A stretch of 64,000 nucleotides of DNA, taken from assembly GCF_022865125.1 (NCBI RefSeq), contig NZ_CP094828.1, positions 3,465,219 through 3,529,218 on the forward strand, given 5' to 3'. Below the pieces are notes generated by a model. It was not told where the DNA came from. It saw only the letters and a list, made by a program, of their open reading frames with translations, and searched no databases. The position numbers and the translations under genes are program-made. Source of the DNA: Acuticoccus sp. I52.16.1. GTDB taxonomy: Bacteria > Pseudomonadota > Alphaproteobacteria > Rhizobiales > Amorphaceae. Shown here in pieces: positions 33,686 through 43,134 of this stretch. The stretch's first letter is position 1. Each line of letters begins with the position of its first letter.

Positions 33686-35317
33686 TCACGCGGCCGCGCG
33701 CCGGGTCTCGGCGCGGATCATCTCCGCGCCCTTCTCGGCGATGACGTAGGTCGCCGCCATGGTGTTGGCGGAGGGCATGGAGGGCATGATCGAGGCGTCG
33801 ACCACGCGCAGCCCGTCCAGGCCATGCACCTTGAGGTCGGCGCCGACGACGGCATTGGGGTCGCTCGCCGGCCCCATCCGGCACGAGCTGATGAAGTGGA
33901 AGACGGTCGACCCTAGGCGCTTGGCGTAGGCGAGGATCTCGTCGTCGCTGGTGACCTCGGGGCCGGGGCTTTCGAGGCCGACGAGGTAGGGCGCCATCGC
34001 CTTCGTCTCCATCAGCCGCCGCGTCCAGCGCACGCCGGCGATGATGACGCGCCGGTCGGTCTCGTTCGAGAGGTAGTTGGGTTGTACCACCGGCGCCTCG
34101 CGCGGGTCGAGGCTCTCGGCCCGCACGTAGCCCCGGCTTTCGGGCCTCTGCTGCCAGGCGCCGCAGGTCATGCCGTCGTAGTCGGCCAGCAGGCCCGCGA
34201 TGCCGCCGGAGAAGCTCGCCGGCGCGAAGGTGAACTGAAGGTCCGGCAGCTCCAGCGCCGGGTCCGACTTCCAGAACACGAACGCCAGCGACGGGCTGAG
34301 CGACAGGACGCTCGGCCGGCGCATCGCATACTTGGCGAGTTCCGCCGCCAGCGGCAGGCCGCGCACCATGCGGTTGATGGTCCGCACCCCCTTCACCCGC
34401 GCGGTGGCGCGGATCGCCCAGTGGTCCTGCAATCCTTCGCCGACGCCGGGCAGCGCGTGCACCACCGGGGCGCCCAGCACGCCCAGCAGCGCCGCGGGAC
34501 CGACGCCGGAAATCTGCAGCAGGCGGGGCGAGTTGAGCGAGCCGCAACTCAGGACGACCTCGCACCGGGCGCGGATCTCCTGCACCGTGCCGTCCGGCCG
34601 CAGCACCGCGACACCCACCGCGCGCTTGCCGTCGAACAGGATGCGCTGCGCGGTCGCCTCGGTCATCACCGTCAGATTCGGCCGTTTCGATGCCGGGCCG
34701 AGGAAGTTGCGCGCCGAGCTCTTGCGACGCCCCCCCTCGATGACGCGCTGGTAGATGCCGGTGCCCGCCTGGGTGGCGCCGTTGTAGTCGTCGTTGCGGG
34801 GGATGCCGAGCTCCTGCGCGCCGGCGATGAAGGCGTCGCAGAGCGGGTGCGGCCAGTCGAGGTCGGTCACCGGCAGGGCGCCGCCGCGGCCGCGATAGGT
34901 GTCGTCGGCGAGGCCGACGCGGCGCTCGGTGCGGCGGAAGAGGGGGAGGAGGTCGTCGTAGCTCCAGCCCGGATTGCCGCGCTGGGCCCAGCTGTCGTAG
35001 TCCGCCCGCTGGCCGCGGTTGTAGCACATGCCGTTGATGGAGCTGGACCCGCCCAGGGTGCGCCCCTGCGTCGCCGGGATGCGCCGGTCGGCGGTCCCTT
35101 CGCTGGGCTCGGAGGTGAAGGTCCAGGTGTATTTCGGGTTCACCAGAGTCTTGATGTAGCCGGCCGGCATGTGGATGAACGGGTAGCGATCCCGCGGCCC
35201 CGCCTCCAGCACGCACACGGAGTGCCGCCCGTCCTCGGTCAGCCGGTCGGCCAGCAGGCAACCCGCCGTGCCGGCGCCGACGATGACGTAGTCGAACGTC
35301 CCCGCCGGCGCACTCAT
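33686..35317 (-). CDS. GMC family FAD-dependent oxidoreductase (choline dehydrogenase-like)
   Basis: 543 residues. N-terminal FAD-binding DYVIVGAGTAGCLLADRL, the GMC signature QGRTLGGSSSINGMCYNRG (about 83-101), and the catalytic C-terminal region with the active-site His in FHFISSCRMG and the NTMAATYVIAEKG flavin loop. It oxidises a primary or secondary alcohol to aldehyde or ketone. It is the last gene of the minus-strand operon, so it may supply the first oxidation of an imported alcohol. No Shine-Dalgarno is obvious before ATG 35317. Confidence 0.9.
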   Translation of the reverse strand: MSAPAGTFDYVIVGAGTAGCLLADRLTEDGRHSVCVLEAGPRDRYPFIHMPAGYIKTLVNPKYTWTFTSEPSEGTADRRIPATQGRTLGGSSSINGMCYNRGQRADYDSWAQRGNPGWSYDDLLPLFRRTERRVGLADDTYRGRGGALPVTDLDWPHPLCDAFIAGAQELGIPRNDDYNGATQAGTGIYQRVIEGGRRKSSARNFLGPASKRPNLTVMTEATAQRILFDGKRAVGVAVLRPDGTVQEIRARCEVVLSCGSLNSPRLLQISGVGPAALLGVLGAPVVHALPGVGEGLQDHWAIRATARVKGVRTINRMVRGLPLAAELAKYAMRRPSVLSLSPSLAFVFWKSDPALELPDLQFTFAPASFSGGIAGLLADYDGMTCGAWQQRPESRGYVRAESLDPREAPVVQPNYLSNETDRRVIIAGVRWTRRLMETKAMAPYLVGLESPGPEVTSDDEILAYAKRLGSTVFHFISSCRMGPASDPNAVVGADLKVHGLDGLRVVDASIMPSMPSANTMAATYVIAEKGAEMIRAETRRAAA

Positions 35318-35387
35318 GCCGCGCCCGTCGCGTCGCGTGGTGTCATGGTCCCCTCCCAGGGTCGTGATTTTTATGGCGTCGTTGGGG

Positions 35388-36176
35388 TCAGCTGCCCGTG
35401 AATCGGGGTGAGCGCTTCTCGTTGAAGGCGGCGGTGCCTTCGCGCCGGTCGTCGGTGGCGACGAGGGGGGCGTAGGCCTCGATCTCGAACGCCATGCCGT
35501 CGCCGAGGGACATGTCGAGCCCGCGCCGCACGGCCTGCTTGGCCCGGTTCACCGCGAGCGGCGCGTTGGCGGCGATCGTCGCGGCGGTGGCGAGCGCGGC
35601 GGCCATCAGCTCGTCCGGCGCCAGCACGCGGTTGACGAAACCCCACGCGTGGCCCTCGGCTGCGGTGAACGGGGCGCCGGTGAGGATCACCTCCATCGCC
35701 CGGCGCTGCCCCATCGCGCGCGGCAGGTTCTGCGTACCGCCGGCGCCGGGGATGATGCCGAGTTTCACCTCGGTCTGCGCGAAACGGGCGGTATCGGCGG
35801 CGTAGATGAAGTCGCACGCGGCCGCGATCTCGCAGCCGCCGCCGAACGCCGCGCCGTTGACCGCGGCGATCACCGGCACCGGGCAGGCGACGATGGCGCG
35901 GGCCATCCGCTCGAACACGCGGTGCTGCGCGTTCCACGCCGCGTCCGTCATGCCGAGGCGCTGCTTCAGGTCGCCGCCGGCGCAGAACGCCTTGTCCCCG
36001 TCGCCGGTGAGGACGATGCAGCGCGCGCCGCCGGTGTCGAGCTGGTAGGCCTCGAAGACGGCGATGAGGTCGTGCCCCATCTGCGTGTCGAGCGCGTTGC
36101 GCGCCTCCGGCCGGGTGAGGGTGACGACGTCGACATGATCGCCGTGACGGGTGTGGGTGAGGGTCTGGTAGGTCAT
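35388..36176 (-). CDS. Enoyl-CoA hydratase/isomerase family protein
   Basis: 262 residues from ATG 36176, overlapping the MmgE/PrpD stop by ATGA. Crotonase fold with both catalytic glutamates present: E116 (GGGCEIAAACD) and E136 (AQTEVKLG), plus the oxyanion segments FCAGGDLKQ and IIPGAGGTQNLPRAMG. It would hydrate a 2-enoyl-CoA, presumably the product of the acyl-CoA dehydrogenase encoded two genes upstream. Confidence 0.9.
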   Translation of the reverse strand: MTYQTLTHTRHGDHVDVVTLTRPEARNALDTQMGHDLIAVFEAYQLDTGGARCIVLTGDGDKAFCAGGDLKQRLGMTDAAWNAQHRVFERMARAIVACPVPVIAAVNGAAFGGGCEIAAACDFIYAADTARFAQTEVKLGIIPGAGGTQNLPRAMGQRRAMEVILTGAPFTAAEGHAWGFVNRVLAPDELMAAALATAATIAANAPLAVNRAKQAVRRGLDMSLGDGMAFEIEAYAPLVATDDRREGTAAFNEKRSPRFTGS

Positions 36177-37591
36177 TTCGGGTGTCCGATGGTGGCGAGG
36201 CGGTCGAGCCATGGGGCGACGGGGCCCATGGTGTCGAGCGCCATGCCGGCCTCGAAGGTCGCGGCGATCGCCGCGGCGTCGGCGCCTGGGGCGAACCGCG
36301 TCAGGCAGTCGCGCCACTTCTCGAGGTGCGCGGCGGGGGGGATCGGGTCGTCGGGCGAGCCGGGATTGGCGGTGCAGGTGGCGCTGACCTCGGTGCCGTC
36401 GCGCAGCCGCAGCGTCACCGTCACCGGCGCCTTGCCGACCTCGCCGCCCTGGCCGAGCCGCCCCTCGCGCTCCGCCAGCACGATATCCCCGAAGCGGGCG
36501 CGCAGGCGCGGCCGGTCGACCGCCTCCTGGGTGAAGCTGGCGAGGTCGATGCGCCCGTCGGCGAGACAGGCGGCGATGGCGTAGGGGCCGCTGAAGAGTG
36601 CCTCCAGCGCGGTCGTCGGGTTGGGGTGGACGAGCGCGCGCGTGCCGCCGGGCGCGGTCTCGATCCGGGCCGAAGCGACATCGTCGAGGCCGATGCCGCG
36701 GGCTTGCAGCTCCAGCGTCGCGTGGATCATCTTGTGCAGCATGTAGCAGCACGGGTAGCGCTTCAGCTCGAAGCCGGGGGAGGCGATGACGTAGGGATCG
36801 CCCAGGGTGATCTCGGCCGGCCAGGCGTCCGTCTCGCCGCCCGAGTAGGCGAAGAGGAAGCCGCTCGCCTCCAGCGGTTCGGCCGCGCCTGCGAGCCCGG
36901 CGTCCGCCCACCGCACCGCGCGCAGCCCCGCCTCCGCCGCGAGGCCGACGTGCAGCGACTTGATCGGCGTGCCGAAGTTGCGGCGAATCCCGGATGCGCT
37001 GCTGGCGGCGATCGACAGCGCCGCCACCGTGGTCGCCTCCGCGAGGCCGAGGAGCCGGGCGACGCCGGCGGCCGCCCCCAGCGTGCCGAGGGTGCCGGTG
37101 GCGTGGAAGCCCAGCTCGTAGTGCCGGAAGCCGAGCGCTTCGCCCAGGCGGATCATCACCTCGGTGCCGACGCACACCGCGTCGATCAGGGCGGCGCCGG
37201 TCATGCCGTCGGGGCGGGCGGCGAGACAGGCCGTCAGCACCGGCACCGTCGGATGGCAGACCGCCTGCATGCTGACGTCGTCATAGTCGAGGATGTGGGA
37301 GGCCATGCCGTAGAGCTTGGCCGCGTCGTCGGCCATCAGGCGGCCGGGGGACCAGATCGCCGGCACCGCGCCCGGCCAGCCGTCCGGCGCGCGCGGGAGC
37401 GCGGCGCCGAGGCGCTGCACTTCCGGCTCGGTGCCGCCGGCGAGCATCACCGCCATGGTGTCGACGATCGAGGCGGTGGCGAGTTCGCGCGCGCGGCCGG
37501 TCGGCGCCGCGGTGGCGACGAAGTGGGCGAGGCGGGCGGTCGCGGCCCGCTGGGTGGCCTCGCCTGCGGTCGTGCGCTCCATGACGTTCAT
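36173..37591 (-). CDS. MmgE/PrpD family protein
   Basis: 472 residues from ATG 37591; AGGAGA lies upstream on the minus strand. MmgE/PrpD fold: the N-terminal domain holds DTMAVMLAGG and SHILDYDDVSMQAVCHPTVPVL, and the later part GVTGIRRNFGTPIKSLH-like GIRRNFGTPIKSLHVG. The family includes 2-methylcitrate dehydratase, cis-aconitate decarboxylase and iminodisuccinate epimerase. Without prpB/prpC here a methylcitrate role is unlikely; it probably acts on a carboxylic acid or hydroxy acid of this pathway. Confidence 0.87.
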   Translation of the reverse strand: MNVMERTTAGEATQRAATARLAHFVATAAPTGRARELATASIVDTMAVMLAGGTEPEVQRLGAALPRAPDGWPGAVPAIWSPGRLMADDAAKLYGMASHILDYDDVSMQAVCHPTVPVLTACLAARPDGMTGAALIDAVCVGTEVMIRLGEALGFRHYELGFHATGTLGTLGAAAGVARLLGLAEATTVAALSIAASSASGIRRNFGTPIKSLHVGLAAEAGLRAVRWADAGLAGAAEPLEASGFLFAYSGGETDAWPAEITLGDPYVIASPGFELKRYPCCYMLHKMIHATLELQARGIGLDDVASARIETAPGGTRALVHPNPTTALEALFSGPYAIAACLADGRIDLASFTQEAVDRPRLRARFGDIVLAEREGRLGQGGEVGKAPVTVTLRLRDGTEVSATCTANPGSPDDPIPPAAHLEKWRDCLTRFAPGADAAAIAATFEAGMALDTMGPVAPWLDRLATIGHPK

Positions 37592-37614
37592 ACGCTTCTC
37601 CTGTCCCCCGCGGG

Positions 37615-38808
37615 TTAGCCGATGACGCGCGCGGTGCGCAGCGTGTCGAGCGCTTCGGTGTCGTAGCCGAGGGCGGCGAGCACCGCGGCGGTGTCGGCGC
37701 CGAGGGCGGGCGGTGCCTCGCGGGCGGCGGGCCGCGCACCGTCGCCCCGCACGGGAAGCGCCACGGCGCGGTGGTCGCCGCCCCCCGCCAGCGGCAGCTC
37801 CTCCAGCATGCCGACGGCTGCGACCTGCTCGTCGGCGACCACCTGTGCGACGTCGTTCAGCAGCGAGCAGGGGGCGCCCTCCGCCCGCAGCCGCGCGACG
37901 ATCTCGGCACCGGCGAGAGAGGCGGTGTGCGCCTCGATGGCGGCCTTCAGCTCGGCGCGATTGGCGACGCGCGCGGCGTTGTCGGCAAAGCGCGGGTCGG
38001 CGGTCAGCGCCTCGCAGCCGAGGCCGCGGCAGACGCTGGCGAACAGGCGGTCGTTGCCGGCGGCGATGAAGACGTAGCCGTCGCCGCACGCGAACACCTC
38101 GTAGGGGGCGGTCATCCCGACGCCGGAGCCGAGGCGCTTGGGGACCCGGCCGGAGGCGAGGTAGCTCGCGATGACGATGGACATCCAGCCGAGCCCCGTG
38201 TCGAGCAGGCTCGCCTCGACGGTGGCGCCTTCGCCGGTGCGCTCGCGGTTGAGAACCGCCGCGAGGCAGCCGAGCGCCGCCCAGACCCCGGTGCCGAGGT
38301 CGACGATGGAGACGCCCGCGCGCACCGGCTCGTCGCCGTCGTGGCCGGTGACGCTCATGATGCCCCCGAACGCCTGGATCAGCGGGTCGTAGCCGGGGAG
38401 GCCGCGCATCGGGCCGACCTGGCCGAACGCGCTGATGGCGCAGTAGATCAGCCGCGGGTCGGCCGCGCGCAGGGCGTCGGCGCCGAGGCCGACCTTCTCC
38501 GCGCTGCCGGGCTTGAGGGAATGGACGAGGATGTCCGCCTCGCCCGCCAGGCGGCGCAGGATTTCCTGGCCCTCGGGGCGCGTGGTGTCGACGCAGATGC
38601 TCTTCTTGTTGCGGTTGAGCGCCATGAAGGTGGCCGAGCGGCCTTCGGGGTCGACCGGGCTCCAGGCGCGCGTATCGTCGCCGGGGCCGACGCGCTCGAC
38701 CTTGATCACCTCGGCGCCGAGGTCGCCCAGGATCTGCGTGGCGTAGGGGCCGGCGACATTCTGCGTGAGGTCGAGGACCTTGAGGCCGGCGAGGACGGTG
38801 GCGAGCAT
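37615..38808 (-). CDS. CaiB/BaiF family (class III) CoA transferase
   Basis: 397 residues from ATG 38808, 8 nt after the acyl-CoA dehydrogenase stop. Class III features: GLKVLDLTQNVAGPYATQILGDLGAEVIKVE at the N terminus, NRNKKSICVD, and the catalytic Asp in SIVDLGTGVWAALG. It moves CoA from a donor such as succinyl-CoA to a carboxylate, activating the pathway acid without ATP. Stop to the next start is 23 bp, so it is part of the same operon. Confidence 0.9.
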   Translation of the reverse strand: MLATVLAGLKVLDLTQNVAGPYATQILGDLGAEVIKVERVGPGDDTRAWSPVDPEGRSATFMALNRNKKSICVDTTRPEGQEILRRLAGEADILVHSLKPGSAEKVGLGADALRAADPRLIYCAISAFGQVGPMRGLPGYDPLIQAFGGIMSVTGHDGDEPVRAGVSIVDLGTGVWAALGCLAAVLNRERTGEGATVEASLLDTGLGWMSIVIASYLASGRVPKRLGSGVGMTAPYEVFACGDGYVFIAAGNDRLFASVCRGLGCEALTADPRFADNAARVANRAELKAAIEAHTASLAGAEIVARLRAEGAPCSLLNDVAQVVADEQVAAVGMLEELPLAGGGDHRAVALPVRGDGARPAAREAPPALGADTAAVLAALGYDTEALDTLRTARVIG

Positions 38809-38816
38809 GATGCGTC

Positions 38817-39974
38817 TCAGTAGGAGCGGGGCAGGCCGAGGACGTGCTCGGCGAGGTAGGAAAGGATGAGGTTCGTGGAGATCGGCGCGATCTGGTAGAG
38901 GCGCGTCTCGCGGAACTTGCGCTCCACGTCGTACTCCTCGGCGAAGCCGAAGCCGCCGTGGAACTGCAGGCACGCCTCGGCGGCGGCCCACGAGGCGTCG
39001 GCGGCGAGCATCTTGGCCATGTTGGCCTCGGCGCCGCAGGGCTCGTCCGCCTCGAACAGGGCGGCGGCGCGGTGGACCATCAGCTCGGCGGCGCGCATTT
39101 GCGCGTAGGCCTTGGCGATGGGGAACTGAACGCCCTGGTTCTGGCCGATCGGCCGGCCGAACACGGTGCGCTCCTTGGCGTAGGCGACGACGGTGTCGAT
39201 GAACCACTTGGCGTCGCCGATGCACTCGGCCGCCACCAGGATGCGCTCGGCGTTCATGCCGGAGAGGATGTAGCGGAAGCCCTTGCCCTCTTCGCCGATG
39301 AGGTTCTCGGCCGGCACGCGCACGTTGTCGATGAAGATCTCGGTGGTGGAGTGGTTCACCATGGTGCGGATCGGGCGGATGGTGAGGCCGTTGCCGAGCG
39401 CCTCGCGCATGTCGACGAGGAAGACCGAGAGGCCGTCGGTCTTGCGGGCGACGTCGCCGAGCGGGGTGGTGCGGGCGAGCAGCAGCATCAGGTCCGAATG
39501 CTCGGCGCGCGAGGTCCAGATCTTCTGCCCGTTGACGACGTAGTCATCGCCGTCCCGCACCGCGACGGTGCGCAGCGCGCCGGTGTCGGTGCCGCTGGTC
39601 GGCTCGGTGACGCCGAACGCCTGGAGGCGCGTCTCGCCGGACGCGATGCCGGGGAGGTAGGCGGCGCGCTGCGCCTCGTTGCCGTGCCGCAGGAGGGCGC
39701 CCATGATGTACATCTGCGCGTGGCAGGCCGAGCCGTTGCAACCGCTGCGCTGGATCTCCTCCAGGATCGCGGCGGCGGCGGAGAGCGGCAGGCCGGTGCC
39801 GCCATACTCCTCCGGGATGAGGGCGGCGAGGTACCCCGCCTCGGTCAGCGCCTCGACGAAGGCGGTCGGGTAGAGGGATGCGGCGTCGAGCTTGCGCCAG
39901 TACTCACCGGGGAAGGCGGCGCAGACCTTCCGCACGCCCTCCCGGATATCCGGGAAGCTTTCTTGAGGGTCCAT
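38817..39974 (-). CDS. Acyl-CoA dehydrogenase
   Basis: 385 residues, full ACAD fold with FAD-binding FGVTEPTSGTDTGALRT and the C-terminal FHGGFGFAEEYDVERKFRETR. The usual late catalytic Glu (YEGT) is replaced by YQIAPIST, but a Glu is available in GMNAERILVA, the position used by isovaleryl-CoA and long-chain dehydrogenases, so activity is expected. First gene of the operon running to 33686. It probably inserts the 2,3 double bond into a CoA ester made by the CaiB-type enzyme. TATTCGAACA lies 28 nt upstream. Confidence 0.9.
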   Translation of the reverse strand: MDPQESFPDIREGVRKVCAAFPGEYWRKLDAASLYPTAFVEALTEAGYLAALIPEEYGGTGLPLSAAAAILEEIQRSGCNGSACHAQMYIMGALLRHGNEAQRAAYLPGIASGETRLQAFGVTEPTSGTDTGALRTVAVRDGDDYVVNGQKIWTSRAEHSDLMLLLARTTPLGDVARKTDGLSVFLVDMREALGNGLTIRPIRTMVNHSTTEIFIDNVRVPAENLIGEEGKGFRYILSGMNAERILVAAECIGDAKWFIDTVVAYAKERTVFGRPIGQNQGVQFPIAKAYAQMRAAELMVHRAAALFEADEPCGAEANMAKMLAADASWAAAEACLQFHGGFGFAEEYDVERKFRETRLYQIAPISTNLILSYLAEHVLGLPRSY

Positions 39975-40002
39975 CCGGACCTCCGGTTATTGTCGGACGT
40001 TT

Positions 40003-40012
40003 TATTCGAACA
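40003..40012 (-). promoter_or_regulatory. GntR operator candidate before the acyl-CoA dehydrogenase operon
   Basis: TATTCGAACA, 8 of 10 matches to the perfect palindrome, lies 28 nt upstream of the operon's first start codon. This is nearly the same distance as the perfect copy has to the quinone oxidoreductase gene (30 nt). Confidence 0.55.
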
Positions 40013-40048
40013 TATCGACGCGAGGCTGTCGAGCCGTGCGACGTGCAT

Positions 40049-40540
40049 TTATTCGAATGTAGCGGGTGAGGCGTCGGGGACATAGGCCTGCACGTCCTTC
40101 AGCGAGCGCAGCACGAAGCTCGACCGGGTGTGGCGGATGCCGCGCACCCGGTACAGCTTTTCACGCAGGAACGCCTCGTAGCCTTTGGTGCCGGCGACGG
40201 CGACCTTGATGAGGTAGTCGTACTCGCCGGTGGTGAGGTGGACCTCCAGCACCTCCGGAATGTCGCGCATCGTGCGGCCGAACGCGTCGAGGATCTCGTC
40301 GTCGTGTCGCTCGAGGATGACCTCGATCATGACGATCTCCGGCGCGCCGAGCAGCGCCTGGTCGAGCACCACGGTATAGCCGCGGATGATGCCCTGCTCC
40401 TGCAACCGCTTGACCCGCTGCCAGCAGGGGCTGGCCGAGAGGCCGACCTTCTGGGCGAGCTCGGCGTTGGAGATGCGGCCGTCACGCGTCAGCTCGCGCA
40501 GGATCTGCTGGTCGATACGATCGAGGGTCGATGGGGGCAT
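40049..40540 (-). CDS. Lrp/AsnC family transcriptional regulator (BkdR-like)
   Basis: 163 residues from ATG 40540. N-terminal helix-turn-helix (about 8-60: ILRELTRDGRISNAELAQKVGLS then SPCWQRVKRLQEQGII) and a RAM effector domain (about 70-150). It is divergent from the branched-chain ketoacid dehydrogenase operon, as BkdR is in pseudomonads, and is its likely branched-chain-amino-acid-responsive regulator. The last codons and stop overlap a TATTCGAATG motif (40050-40059). Confidence 0.9.
   Translation of the reverse strand: MPPSTLDRIDQQILRELTRDGRISNAELAQKVGLSASPCWQRVKRLQEQGIIRGYTVVLDQALLGAPEIVMIEVILERHDDEILDAFGRTMRDIPEVLEVHLTTGEYDYLIKVAVAGTKGYEAFLREKLYRVRGIRHTRSSFVLRSLKDVQAYVPDASPATFE
40050..40059. 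promoter_or_regulatory. TATTCGAATG motif at the 3' end of lrp
   Basis: One mismatch from the perfect palindrome, 47 bp from the 40003 site. It coincides with the final Phe-Glu-stop codons of the Lrp gene, so part of the match may be coding coincidence. Distance to the acyl-CoA dehydrogenase start is 76 nt. Confidence 0.4.
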
Positions 40541-40669
40541 GGGCGAAAGAAATGGCTGCCGGATGGGAAATCGGAAGAATGATCTTCGATATATTCGGCC
40601 GTTTTGTCCAACTTCAAAAGGATCTTTCTGCGGCGGCCCACTACCCTCCACGGTGAGGAGGACGCGCCG

Positions 40670-42116
<1,447 letters not shown>

Positions 42117-42117
42117 C

Positions 42118-43131
42118 ATGGCGCGGATGACGATGATCGAGGCCATCCGCGACGCGCACACGCTGGCGATGGAGCGCGACGAGGACGTCGTCGTGATGGG
42201 CGAGGACGTCGGCTATTTCGGCGGCGTGTTCCGCTGCACGGCGGGCCTGCAGGCGCGCTTCGGGGTGTCGCGCTGCTTCGACACGCCGATCAGCGAGCTC
42301 GGCATCGTCGGCACCGCGATCGGCATGGCGGCGTACGGGCTGAAGCCGATCGTCGAGATCCAGTTCGCCGACTACATGTACCCGGCCTACGACCAGATCG
42401 TCAGCGAGGCGGCGCGGCTGCGCTACCGCTCGGCGGGGGAGTTCACCTGCCCGATGGTGGTGCGCATGCCGACCGGCGGCGGCATCTTCGGCGGGCAGAC
42501 GCACAGCCAGAGCCCGGAGGCGCTGTTCACCCACGTCGCGGGGCTGAAGACGGTGGTCGCCTCCAACCCGCGCGACGCCAAGGGGCTGCTGCTGGCGGCG
42601 ATCGCCGACCCGGACCCGGTGATCTTCCTGGAGCCGAAGCGGCTGTACAACGGCCCGTTCGACGGGCATTTCGACCGCCCGTCGGTGCCCTGGTCCAAGC
42701 ATCCCGCCGGCGAGGTGGAGGAGGGGTACTACGAAGTGCCGCTCGGCAAGGCGGCGGTGGTGCGTGAGGGGGCCGACGCGACGTTGATCGCCTACGGGAC
42801 GATGGTGCATGTGGCGCTGGCGGCCGTCGAGGAGAGCGGCGTCGACGTCGAGGTGATCGACCTGCGCACCCTTCTGCCGCTCGACCTCGAGGCGGTGACC
42901 GCGTCGGTGGCGAAGACGGGCCGGTGCATCGTCCTGCACGAGGCGACGCTGACCTCGGGCTTCGGCGCGGAGGTGGCGGCACTGGTGCAGGCGGAATGCT
43001 TCTACGCGCTGGAGGCGCCGGTCCTGCGCGTGGCGGGCTGGGATACGCCCTATCCGCACGCCCAGGAGTGGGACTACTTTCCCGGCCCGGATCGCGTGCG
43101 CCGCGCGATCGACCGGGTGATGGAGGGCTGA
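42118..43131 (+). CDS. bkdA2: Branched-chain 2-oxoacid dehydrogenase E1 component, beta subunit
   Basis: 337 residues. Transketolase pyrimidine-binding domain with VMGEDVGYFGGVFRCTAGL at the N terminus and the C-terminal transketolase domain (VIDLRTLLPLDLEAV, GWDTPYPHAQEWDYFP). GGVF and PYPHAQE are typical of the BCKDH rather than PDH beta subunit. Forms the alpha2beta2 E1 with BkdA1. Confidence 0.93.
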   Translation: MARMTMIEAIRDAHTLAMERDEDVVVMGEDVGYFGGVFRCTAGLQARFGVSRCFDTPISELGIVGTAIGMAAYGLKPIVEIQFADYMYPAYDQIVSEAARLRYRSAGEFTCPMVVRMPTGGGIFGGQTHSQSPEALFTHVAGLKTVVASNPRDAKGLLLAAIADPDPVIFLEPKRLYNGPFDGHFDRPSVPWSKHPAGEVEEGYYEVPLGKAAVVREGADATLIAYGTMVHVALAAVEESGVDVEVIDLRTLLPLDLEAVTASVAKTGRCIVLHEATLTSGFGAEVAALVQAECFYALEAPVLRVAGWDTPYPHAQEWDYFPGPDRVRRAIDRVMEG

Positions 43132-43134
43132 GCG

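Noticed and set aside
36173-37591. Methylcitrate cycle assignment (PrpD) for the MmgE/PrpD gene
   Set aside because: No methylcitrate synthase or methylisocitrate lyase gene is near, and its partners (CaiB, ACAD, GMC) point to another pathway.
38817-39974. Acyl-CoA dehydrogenase judged inactive because the YEGT Glu is YQIAP
   Set aside because: The subfamily places the catalytic Glu earlier, and a Glu is present in GMNAERI, so the enzyme is probably active.
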